Below, in pieces: positions 35,251-47,400 of a stretch of 64,000 bases of DNA (position 1 is the first letter of the stretch; every line of letters starts with the position of its first letter). The stretch lies in the NCBI GenBank assembly GCA_026182355.1, contig JAPFBL010000103.1, forward strand, positions 1,364,001-1,428,000, read 5' to 3'. The stretch comes from Hermatobates lingyangjiaoensis (taxonomy: Eukaryota; Arthropoda; Insecta; Hemiptera; Hermatobatidae). The notes beneath the pieces were generated by a model. The model did not search any database and had not been told where the DNA came from. It worked only from the letters and a program-made list of their open reading frames with translations. The position numbers were made by a program, and so were the translations under genes.

Positions 35251-35264
35251 AGATTTGCTGCCAG

Positions 35265-35265
<1 letters not shown>

Positions 35266-35315
<50 letters not shown>

Positions 35316-35610
35316 TTGTGTACAAAGGCAGCAGGTCTTCCCTTAAGCATATGTTATTAAAATAAGCAGCAGCTTCTGCATTGACCAGTTTCTTGTTGAC
35401 ACTCTCTAGTTTTCGTATCACTTTGCGGTGAGACTCTGGTAGCTTCCAAAGAAGGTTAGCAAAGGACATTAACACACACAATAAACATAGGTCAAACACG
35501 AAAAACTAAATTTTAATCACTGTATTAATCACTAAATTAACAAACTAAATAAAAATGCGTACAAGCTTTCGGCTCTCATTCGCCATCTTCAGGTATAAGC
35601 TAAAATTAAA
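35266..35610 (-). mobile_element. PLE 5' end: hammerhead-like motif and ORF N-terminus
   Basis: The minus motif at about 35567-35603 (CTGAAGATGGCGAATGAGAGCCGAAAGCTTG) is followed by an N-terminal frame starting MSFANLLWKLPESH, then KKLVNAEAAAYFNN, ending LLPLYTNIY and running into (TA)n (35269-35312). The order motif, leader, ATG is that of a PLE 5' terminal repeat. Confidence 0.7.
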
Positions 35611-36059
35611 TAAGTCTAATGCACTATAGTTAGAATAAAATAAAATGTTTGAACAATGCCTACAAAATTACGGTACTATAAGAAGTGAATCTAAGGTGGG
35701 AGTGAGGGGAAGGGAGGTATGCATGGCGACAGGGTCGGCCAAAAACTACCTGTGGTTCGTTCACCTCCCCGTCGCCCTTACAAGCTTGAAAGTATTGTCA
35801 AAATTCTTAAGACTAGGCACAGAGTTGAAATCATTACTCTGGACATTTAGACTAGGGTTACAACCCTAGTTGTTCTGGTGATACTGAACTGCCAAACAAG
35901 CAAATCAACCAAATTTCACCAGACAACCAAAAAGTCACTAAAACAATTTTACATCGATCAACAATGTTTAACTTAACACTTCCAAATAAATACTATTTCA
36001 ATTTAAAATGTCACTTCTACAATTAACGGATAACTGATCCTTTCTAATATATAACATTT

Positions 36060-36620
36060 CCAGAGTTTTCCTTCTTTGTTGATCTATTTTTTTGGCTATT
36101 ATTTTTATTTCATTAAAGTCAAAATTATGTTCTTAATTAATACCATGTGCTGCTACTGTAGTGGCATTAGTTTTATTTTTTATTATACAATATGTGTTCT
36201 GGTAAGTTATTTCCTTCAAATCGGCTGGTTTGTCTATAATAAACTTTGTTACAGTATTTCCACTTTATTGCAAATACTCGTAAAACATTACTCTGTAAAA
36301 CCTTTGGAATCTTCTCTTTTATATTTAAAAAAGAGATTTTACTTTTCTTTTGCTATAAAACGCTAAATGAACTTGACGTAAGTGTCTTTTGAAGACTTTC
36401 TAAGTGTTTGCGATAATCCTTCAACATATAGCAATTTAGAAAACTTCTTATCTTAAACTTCTAACTCAATATTTGTGCCATTTTGTGACTCTTGTTGTTC
36501 TCTTAAATATTGTGGCCAAAAGTGTCCAATCAAATTTCTGGATAGCTATTTTCTGTAGCAACTCTTTTATCCTTTTCTTAAATTATGTAGGTAACATGAT
36601 GACCTTACTTCTACGACATT
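36060..36620 (-). pseudogene. PLE-4 relic (GIY-YIG and connector)
   Basis: A diverged copy of 5220-5780 with several indels. The nuclease region is recognisable on minus around 36080-36300, and the KSLFSNIKEK-type connector at 36300-36350. It lies between OR2 and OR3 (from about 35890 the non-coding part matches 57600). Confidence 0.65.
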
Positions 36621-37076
36621 TTTCACCATATTCTTAACACAATTTATTTCTGGCTCATAGGATGAAAATAATAATAATTCATTAGAAATAGGTAAAACCG
36701 TCATACCTCGTAAGATGATCCTGGAGTTGGAGCGCTTTCAGACGTTGTCCATCTTCAATCGCAACAAACCTACTGAACTGTTATATAGGAGGTTGGTTAA
36801 GTCTGTGCTAAATATTAAATCTGTTAAGTCTACTGCTATCCTGATATTATTATTTTGATATTATTTAGTTATTTTGATTTTTTGGTTTTTAGCTATTATC
36901 TAGTTCGGGTTTTTTATATTTTTTAACTTCGTCATCCTGTTTGTCCAGTCGTCTTTTTATTTTTATTAGACGACTAAAAATTAGATTGATCTAATGTTGG
37001 AGTCTGTTGGAGATGTCTAATCTGTTGGAGTCTGCAACCATCACTTCACAAGTGCGCTTGGTGTCTCATTCTCAAC

Positions 37077-37109
37077 TCTCCTGATGACGGTTCAACCGAA
37101 AATTAGAGA
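37077..37109 (+). ncRNA. hammerhead-like motif, AAUU type
   Basis: The cleanest example of its type: stem I TCTC, core CTGATGA, one extra C, stem II GGT-TCA-ACC, GAAA, palindrome AATT starting at the last A of GAAA, H17 = A, then GAGA closing stem I with four pairs. The predicted cut is after 37105. Confidence 0.65.
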
Positions 37110-37179
37110 CAGTAAGTGTGTTTGTTCCTTAGTTCTGTGTTTGTGATTTATCGTGAAACGTATATAAATATATATATAC

Positions 37180-37773
37180 ACTTTAACACAGAGAAAAGAA
37201 CACAGAAAGACACTACAGAACTCACTTCGATATTTCGACATCCGTCGTCATCGGGAAGAAGTGCGAAGTACTCGCGTTGAGAAGCAAACTGCTACTGGCC
37301 TCCAGAGTAACTCGTGGAACCACCGCAATGCTGCCCCCCAGCGGAGGAGAGGAAAAATAGAAATCCCTCCAATATTTATTTAGAAAACAAGATAAAAACT
37401 ATATGAAATACAAAATAATAATAATAAAAAAATAATAATAATAATAAAATAAAAAATGTCTTAACCTGTCTTAACCTGGTCTTAACCTGTACCGTTAATT
37501 ATTTTTTTTTTTTATTTTATTATTATTTTTTTTTATTTCGTATTTTATATACTTTTTTTATCTTGTTTCCTAAATAAATATTGGAGGGATTTCTATTTTT
37601 CCTCTCCTCCGCTGGGGGGCAGCATTGCGGTGGTTCCACGAGTTACTCTGGAGGCCAGTAGAAGTTTGCTTCTCAACGCGATTACTTCGCACTTCTTCCC
37701 GATGACGACGGATGTCAAAATATCGAAGTGAGTTCTGTAGTGTCTTTCTGTGTTCTTTTCTTTGTGTTAAAGT
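37180..37773. repeat. long palindrome, about 270-bp arms, GC-richer inner part
   Basis: Left arm about 37180-37450 and right arm about 37490-37773, separated by a short T-rich centre. Motifs: minus CCGATGA-C-GACGGATGTC-GAAATATC (about 37226-37258) and plus CCGATGACGACGGATGTCAAAATATC (about 37696-37728). Both have a C-to-C3 context change and the plus copy has lost GAAA. It is bounded by (TA)n on both sides. Confidence 0.85.
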
Positions 37774-37938
37774 ATATATATATATATTCTCATAAGCAAA
37801 ATTGACGACAGTTCTGCCACAAATCAAATATGAACTCCTTACATAAACTCCGTATAAACTCAATTAAAGAAACTCTATCTTGATTTTGATTGACATAAGT
37901 CCTGACATATTCTGCTGTCTACCCTTAATGAAAGTTAG

Positions 37939-38044
37939 TTACTCTGGCGGGGCCAATCCGTACCGCTCTTTCCATTCACTCTCGAGTTGTGACATTTTAT
38001 ACTCCCTTAGCCATCTAAAAATGTTTCCAGGAGTTGGATGCTCT
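37939..38044 (-). CDS. possible terminal exon of an unidentified gene, OR3-side copy
   Basis: A 106-bp frame after TTTTTCAAAG, ending in TAA. The peptide starts EHPTPGNIFRWLREY, continues MSQLESEWKERYG and ends LAPPE. It keeps W and RY residues that are altered in the copy at 1613-1718, so this copy looks less decayed. It lies 540 bp downstream of OR3 exon 5 on the same strand. I do not recognise it. Confidence 0.35.
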
Positions 38045-38587
38045 CTTTGAAAAATAAGTAATCTCCTTATATATTATATCCAGCAACATTTAATTATTTC
38101 AAAATGCATAATGCTTTCCAATTATGATTTAAATTTAATTTTCTCACTATAGTCTTTTACTTGTATTAATTCTCAAATATTCCTTTAACAAATTAAATTT
38201 TTATTTCAATAAACGAACTGTTCAATTTAGATTCATTTTTTCCAGTTTTGAGTAATTAATTGTTTATTAATTTTTAATTTCCCAAGGGATAGAGGTATTA
38301 AAAAAAAATGGTAATTCTACAATCTATTGTACATTATACAATAAAAAGTATAAATATCATCAAAAACTATACAACCTATTTAAAAAAAAAATCTAACTTG
38401 ACCTAAAACCAAAGAGCAAATTTCTATTCATCAAGTTTATGTAAACAAAAACAAGCTAATCTTTATAACAATATTCATTAAATGGTTCAAACGAAATAAC
38501 AAATCAAACAGGGCTAAGGTTCAATATAGAACATAATGAAATATGGATGGGTGACAGGCAGACAACAAGTTTACAAATAATGGCTAT

Positions 38588-38638
38588 CTATTTAATAGCA
38601 AGCAACCAACTGAGGTAAGTGTAGACTGAGCGAAAAAC
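38588..38638 (-). CDS. OR3 exon 5 and stop codon
   Basis: Encodes VFRSVYTYLSWLLAIK and TAG after a TTTTTCAG acceptor. Confidence 0.93.
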   Translation of the reverse strand, partial: VFRSVYTYLSWLLAIK

Positions 38639-38712
38639 CTGAAAAATAAAAGCATATCAACACCAGTTTATCTAAATATCATGTTTTCGAATTTTTTTAA
38701 ATAAGTTAATCT

Positions 38713-38757
<45 letters not shown>

Positions 38758-39492
38758 TAATCTCAATTATCTGTCTTTTTATGAAAGAGATTATTAAACA
38801 TACTTCTTTGAAAACAATGTCATATATAGCAGCAACATTTTCCTTATACGTCTTTCATACACAGAACTTTTTCTTTTCGTTTAGATCTTCCTTAGGAGTG
38901 ACAACAATTTTGGTGTCGTGTTAAACAAAATTGAAGAACTGAATGTAAATAACAAGTCGTGTGTTTATAAAAGGGGTGTAATAAAAGAAGGTAACCTTTT
39001 TTTATGGTGAGTTCCATATATGGTGCTGTTTTTAATATTATAATATTAATATAATTATACGGGCCAACATGTGGGTATTCCGAGACCTCTCAGCTCTCGG
39101 TTTAAATCTAAAGCGTTAACTTTTGTGTTTTTTTCATTTCTTTTATTTATAACTTTTTCTTTATTTTTAAATTAAATTTGTTTTTTACATTTCTCCAACT
39201 TATATTTTGTAGATTTATATACTTTTGTTAATTTTTTAATTGTATTTGATTTTTACTTTAGCATTGCCCGCCTTTTCCGTCTCCGACCTTTGGTGCCTAG
39301 TTCCTTCACTTTATGCTAGTGCAGCCCTCATCAGCCGACTCTTCAATGCTTCACTTGCATTAGTCTCTTATAGTCTTCTCCTGATGACGAACAACAGTTC
39401 GAAATATTTAATTTAGTAAGTATGTATTTAATCTTTTTTCTATCTCACTTTTTGTGTAATTTAACGTTATATAGCCTGTGTGGACCAATTGA

Positions 39493-39529
<37 letters not shown>

Positions 39530-41390
39530 GTTTCACATAAACACGTGAAATAACAATCAATGATAAAACCACAATAAGAAATGGAAAAACAAGACTAAGA
39601 TCTTTCAACCGTAACAAGTGGTCTTCGTCAGAGTCAAAAACCCAACTGAACACTAGATGCAGAAAACATCTGGTGAGGAGTTGAGAAGAGTGGGAGGGAA
39701 GAGTGGTATTTTAAAAGGGTGAAAGCGCAGGAAAAGACTTATGTCCAGAAAGGGATGTTTGGGGAAACAAAGGAGTACAGTAAGAAAAAGTAAAAAACTA
39801 TCCGCTAGCTGTCAACCCTCTTTGAAGATGCTATTGCCCTCGTGACGAAAGTATCAAGTTTGAAGAGACTGTTACTAATGTTTATAATATTTGATTATTA
39901 AATTTAATTAGAGACGATTCAATCATATTTCCTAACAACATTGATATTTCATAGGTAATAATTTAGCTCCTGTCCAATCAATATGATGATTTTCATTTTT
40001 TATATGCAAGAATAAGGCACTACTTTTTTCCTGTCTACTTACGTTATATTGGTGTTGTTTTACACGTGTCTTTAATGATTTACCAGTTTGACCAATATAA
40101 ATTGTATGGAAATTTTTGCAAGGAATTTTATAAATACCAGTTGACTCCAATTCGCTGGGAGAGTTTTTTATTAACATATTACCCACGTTATTATGATTAG
40201 AAAACACTATATTTAAATCAAGTTGTTTGGCTAATCTTTTTGGAAGGGGGTACAATGATTCGTCGTATGGCAAAACTATAGAATTTGATAATAAAAGGGG
40301 CTCTGTTGAAGTATTAGAGAAAGTTTTTTATAGCACCCTTCAAAGCTAAATCGATATAAGAAGAGGAATATTTTAATGAAGGGCAATTGACCTAATGTTA
40401 TTAATCTCTTCATTAAGGAATTGAGGAGAGCAAACTTTTAACGCCCTCAAAAACATATTTCTAAAAACAGAAATTTTAACATTTTTTGGATGCGAAGAAT
40501 TAAAGTGAACATATGCAAGTACATTCATAGGTTTTCTATATACACTAAAGCGTAACTCATTAGGTAACCTATGGATCAGGACATCTAAGAAGGGCAAATT
40601 ACCACTTATTTCTTCTTCCATTGTGAATTTGATTGTCGGCACTAATGAATTCAATTTTGTTAGGAAATCAACTTTATTTAAAGAATTGGGACAAATGCAA
40701 AGAATATCGTCAACATATCTATACCATTTAACATTTTTAGGCAAAATTGAGCTTAACATTTTACTCTCAAAAAACTCCATATATAAATTCCTTAGGAGGG
40801 AGGATAAACAGTTACCCATAGCAAGACCAAATTTTTGCATATAATAATTATTTTCAAATTAAAAATGACAATCTACCACACATAACTTAATTAACTCTAT
40901 TATAGTGGTAGATGGAAGGGGAAGGGAATAATTAATTAATTCCTCCCGGAATAAGCTCAACAGATTAGTTACAGGTACATTCGTAAAAAGAGACTTCACA
41001 TCGAAACTGATTAATGTAAAATTTTTATTCATGTTGACGCTTTTTAATTTTTTAATTAAATCCACATTGTTTTTTATATGGCTGCCTGAAATTTTTCCAA
41101 TTTAGGGGCTTAAAATACTTACTAACCATTTGGACAAGCATACGATGCCGAACCAACCTGTTTTGATTTGTAGTCATGTTTCTCGGCCTTTCGGCCCAAT
41201 CCATGAACAAAGCAATTACAGATCGATACTTTTTTACGTGAGACCCTTTAGCCACATGAAGGGACACACAACATTCCTCAGAAGAGAGATGCGACCGAGC
41301 CCGCTCATGGGCCCAATGTGGACCTCGCGGAGGCGGGTCCCACGACCATCCAACTCACAATCACATTGTGGTTTGATCATTGACATATAT

Positions 41391-41432
<42 letters not shown>

Positions 41433-44400
41433 TATGAAGAATAAATATTTGAATGTTTGCTTATAAGACCTTACCTTGCCTAGGTTATCGAGGTTTACTG
41501 CCACTTTAAAATAGTCTCCTTGAAGCATCCTGGCGTTCTGGGAGGCTATCTGCATTAATACTAAGCTTTCCCTGGTTTTAACATCCAAAAGGTACCAATC
41601 AGTGTTGTATATAGCATCATTTAGTTTTTCATTCTATAATAAAATTAAAATTTATTCATTAGTCAGGTGGTTAATTAATAAATCTTATAAAAAAAAAACA
41701 AACAAAAACAACAATTTGTGACATTGAAATATTAAAGCAAGTGAATAACTTAAGGTAATACATTCATTTTTAATTTATATCCGAATACATTAAGGACATA
41801 ATAATTTGTATGCTCTCATTATACAGAGCGGACACTTGTAGTATAATATAACTTAAAGACTCTAAACAACTTAAAATTCCGCAAGAATTTTCTAAGATTC
41901 AATAGTTTTTTATTTGGAAGTTTTTGATGATTCCATTGTAATATTTGCTTCTTTTATTGACAAACCAAAATTGATATTTATTAAAAAACTATTTTATTCG
42001 TCTTTACTTCAAACAGGAAATTGTGTTTGAACTCTACATTCATACTTGACGTATGGAAATAAGTGACCTAATCTATTTATAACATACTAAATACTTTGAG
42101 TAATCATTGGCGAATCCTTACACAAAATGATATAATGGAGTTTAATATTAGGGTAAATAGTCACTGGGGTAAAATAATAATATAATATTTTGTTTTACTT
42201 GGAAAATATTTGGAAATAATAAAATTAACTTTAAAAATTTCTTTAAATGATGTAATATCTTTATGGATGTACGATGAATATGTATGTATGTATCTATATG
42301 TATGTATCTATGTATGTATGTATGTATCTTAATTTTTTAAAAGAAAGATGGTAGAAAAGTAAATTGCTGTCACCTATATCAGAACAAAATAGAAATTCCT
42401 GAAAATATTTGTAATACTTTTGATATATGCACTATTTACCAAAGTATGAATATGATTGTCTACCTATTCCTGGCATCTTACTTTTCTTTATGAAGTTTTC
42501 TTTATAAAATCAAAAATTACTATAATAAAACTTACAAACTATAATTTAGCATGCTGTAATATAATAATCATAATAATGATAATACTATAATAATTATATT
42601 ATAATAATTTAGTACAATTATAATAATATATTATTATTATTATAATATTATATATTATAGTATAATAATAATAAGTATAATAATTAATATACTAATTACT
42701 ATATTTAGCATATACTGACCCGATTTATTAGGAGCTGACCAATAAAAAAAGTCAGTGATAGTCCTGCTAAGATTACGGAGCACAATATAAAAAAATTCAT
42801 ACGTATACGTATGTATGTATGTATGTATTTGTATCTATGGTTGATATATTATCTTTCCTTTATTGAAATGTGTCTGTTATGACTTTGATATAATCCTTCT
42901 TTGGAAGAACGCGTGGCCTAAATCTCTAAAAGAAGCAAACATTGGGATTTAGGCTTCAGGATGAAAACCGAAACTTTACCAAAGAATTATTGTTATTTCT
43001 TACATTACATGTTGAAATCATGTTTTAATCAGTTGATGATATATGAAAATCTACATTTTAGCAGACACACGGGAGTGTCTTTGTTTTTAACATTAATCTG
43101 CTTCTTAAGTCAATACTGCTACACTAACATATGTCCATGGGAGTTAGAATGGTAAAAACATTCTTTGAGCCTGGAGGCTTCACGTAATCAGAGTCTCATC
43201 CCTGCTTTAAAGATATTGTACACCAGATGATAGAAACATTAATTGTTTATTGTTGGGGGATTTATGTCCCTTTTTGCCAAACATTTAGTCACCACTAACC
43301 ACCAATTTTTCCCAGACCAAAATATACACATACTACACAGAAACAATAAATTCCGGGAAATAACAATTTTAGAAGGCTATGAAATCAACAAACTAGTGCG
43401 CGATAATTCTTCTACTTGCCTCAATGAGCAAATTCCCAAATGTACAACGTTTCTTAATTTATTTATATAAAAATAAAAAAAAAAGTTCTACTTTCTCCTT
43501 ATACATATATTTGGTTTATATTTCGTTATAGCTCTGTGTGTTATTTTTTCAATATGTTTCCTACACTTAGTCTAAAAGAAAATGTAAAGGCTCAGCCTAA
43601 CTTTAAGAGAAATATGTACCTGCTCTAATAAGAAACAGATGTACCCTATACCACCACCCATGTCCATTCCATTTCCAGTCAGTCTTATTCAGAGGCACTC
43701 ATCCTTAGGTTCGTACTTTCTGCCTTATTTTATTTTATATTAATTTTTGTACTTATTTACTTTGTACTATAGATAACTCTCTAGTGTCATTGTATTTTTT
43801 AGTTAATGCCTGAGGAAGAACACTATGTGTTCGAAACGCGTTGTTTATATCATTAAAATTTTTATATGTGGAGACCATTTCATTAGATTTCTACCCTACA
43901 ATTATTATATATTATATTATAGTAATATATTATAGTATAATAATTATAAGTATAATAATAAATATACTAATTACTATATTTAGCATATACTGACCTGATT
44001 TATTAGGAGCTGACCAAGAAAACAAGAGAGTGATAATCCTGCTAAGACTATGGAGCACAATATAAAGAATTTCATCCGCCATACAAATGAATTTTCACTC
44101 TATAAACAAATAAACGTCAACACTTATATTTTTTTTATTTATTTATTATTATATTACTATTAATAGTTGTAATGTAATATAGGGTAACAATTAATAGACA
44201 TTTATATTATTAAAAGAAATACTACACCTTCTACATATATATTAACTCTTGTTACACATGACTAAACTGATTCTCAAATTATTATAAAACTAAATAGCAA
44301 TAAATACAGATAAGTTATTAGCTGTAATGGATTAAATCATTTGGAATGAAAATTAAAGAACTTTGTTTTTGAAATATTCGTTTAAAAACCTAGTACTATT

Positions 44401-47400
44401 TGCAATTGGATCTCTGGTACCTCTGAATAGTTCTAAGTTGTTCACAGAAAGTTGAAATATTGATATTTTTGTTTGAGGAAATGTCAGATAATGTAGATGC
44501 AATATTAAGTGAAATTAGAAATATAATAAACAGTATTCAAGTGTACTTCTGGATAATAACAGAGAAATATACATGTTATTTATATTCTAACACTGTTTAC
44601 CAATACTTTAATATCAAAAACTGATTTTATTCTTCTGACTGAACAGACATTCTATTTAATGTTTCATTTAATTATTAACTTTCTCTTTCAAAGAAAGATT
44701 TTTTAAATTAATTTTTTTAGAGAGCACCAGTTTTTGGATTCGTTTCTGTATGGGTACTCTTATAGCCAATACTATCTAAAAGCATAATATAGTTTATTGT
44801 TAATGTTATTCACGATAATAATTATTTATTGATAATAATATATACATTGGATTTATTTCATGCAAACTAGTTAACAGCATTTGCTTGGGTAGAGAAAATT
44901 TAACTTTTTTCATTATAAATGGTAACTCAGTACTTGCACGATTTAATATTAGACTACCTATCAGATCTACCGCATAGAGATAACAATTCCAGCACTAACT
45001 ATTTCCAAAGTAATTATGGTTTTCAATTGTTATTAGAGTAATAAATGTAAATAACATTATCAATAAACTATATTATGGTTTTATATAGTGTTGAATGCGT
45101 TATATCCATCTAACCACAATAAGAAATGGGAAAACATGACTAAGATCTTTCAACCGTAACAAGCGGTCTTCGTCAGAGTCAAAACCGAATAGCAGTTGGG
45201 TTTTTGACTCTGACGAAGACCACTTGTTACGGTTGAAAGATCTTAGTCTTGTTTTCCCATTTCTTGTTGTGGTTTGATCATTGATTGTTATTTCACGATT
45301 TTATGTGAAATCTTTTTATGCATCTAAATGTATTGGAAATTTAGTTTTAGAAATGACCTGAACATTAAGTTGATGAATTTAAAATTATGTTTTCTATAAG
45401 TCATTTTTAGAGTTGAAAGAATAGCCTTCGTTTCAATAAACGTCTATTGTTATTTATTAGGTTTTCAGGACACATGAACCTATATTTTTTATACCCATTG
45501 GAAAAAATATATACTTACATTTATTATATTAACTGTGCAGCTGGCAATGATGATGGCAACAACAATAAAAATATAGGAGATAGATGTTTTCGACAAGGTC
45601 TGTATTTCCAAAAATAATCTAAAAAAATGACAAACTTTTAATTTTCAACTTTGAACAAACAACAAGAATTAGTTATTCATTTTCAACCTGACGGATTATC
45701 AGGTTTAATAAGGAATTCATAATTTATTTTCTTTGTTATAATAAATAACAAACCCCGTTTTATCAAAAAGTGAAGAAACGACTTGCATGTGAGGACTGAT
45801 ATATGTCTTAGTACCTTTATTCTATTGTGTTGTACCAAAACTTATGAAAATATAGGTAAAATAGTTAAATAAATATATTATCAGTTTATATAAATCTATA
45901 AAAATGACTGTGTCTATAGTATGTGAGTGAATGAGTGTGTGTGTACATGTTTTCCCTATAGATAATTTATACAAGGAACTTATAAAAAACTTTTTGATTC
46001 GAACATATGTAACCTTTCCGACGAAGACAACGTTGTTTTCATTTTGATCAGAACTTATTTGAGGTGTCTACGGACCCTTTATTTATAAAGCTCTTCATAA
46101 TACATAAAAAGTTTACTTTATGTAAATATTTGTTCACATTTTGAATTTAATTGGTGATGATGGCGGTAGGTAGCTATTCTTTACCACTGACTTACTTTAT
46201 TCAATTGGTTTAACACGCTTTAAGTATTAGATATTTAATATACTGCTATTCATGATAGTATTACGAGTAATAATGATAAATCTTTTTACCAAATTGTATA
46301 CTTTAGACTTTTTCCAGCATTTTTTGTTGTATTATTGGACGAAAAGTATTTTTCTTAATTATTCGTTTAATCTAATCTATCACCTACCAACTCTATTAAA
46401 CATGATATCAAATAAAATATCTAAGTTACTAAGAGATATTTTGAAAAGAAATCCAATGAAAATTTAACAATTACTTAAGAATCCTGCTATAACATTTAAA
46501 ACATTTAAAATTTAATTAAAATTTCGTTAAAGTTACAATTTCCTATTTATTCAATACTAGCAAACGTACCCGTCTTTGACGGAATCAAATATTTTATTAT
46601 ACTTGGTATTCCAAAATACCATTTGAAATTATAGAATAGTAGAAAATACCATTATTAGTATAGTGTTAAGCAAATGCCTCTGTATACACCATATTATCTA
46701 TCGGTCCTTCAGGTTCATGGAAGAACAAACAGTTGGAACCTCTGACTCTTGAGCAAGTAAACTACAGTTGACCATGTCAGAAAACCCTTTTCTCAATAAC
46801 TTGAATTTCTGCGTTAGATGAAGTCTCCCATTGCGACTTAGTTAACGTCATTGCGAAATAGACTCTGAAAGGACTTTGGAATCGTTTCAACGGAAACAGA
46901 TAGTGGCTCGCAATCAATGGTATGGGTGGTATACACACAGACTTCCCAATACAACACCCAGTCATGATGGCCGCCTCTATGACATTTCTATATAAATCAC
47001 AAATTCATGGTCGTGTCCCGTTGCACAGTTTTTGTAACATGAAATTTGTTACTGCTACTAAATCGCAGCATGACTAGTGTTCCTACTTTAAATTTTTACT
47101 CATGAGTGGGCTGTCCAGGAGAAAGACAATCAGTTGGATAATGAACTGCTTCCTCATCACTAATCACTCTCTTTACTGACTTGTAAGTTCTTTCCTCGGT
47201 ATGATATAGCGTAAGAACTGGTTTGTTGATTTTTCCTCCCAGTTCATATTAAGGGTTAAGAATTGCTCGTTCACAAAACTATTTATTCCGAACAGATAAT
47301 ACAGCTTCAACTCAGAAACACCTTTTCAATGTTGTCAAATACGCAATATATTTATATGCTCAAATGAAATTAAAATCAACTAACAATTCCTACTTACTAC

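Noticed and set aside
42230..42330. TATG repeats as a regulatory array
   Set aside because: A simple microsatellite, also present with different length in the OR4 copy.
46252..46467. 71-codon hydrophobic plus-strand frame in OR3 intron 1
   Set aside because: No conservation with the OR1 intron, no recognisable domain, and AT-rich sequence readily gives such frames.
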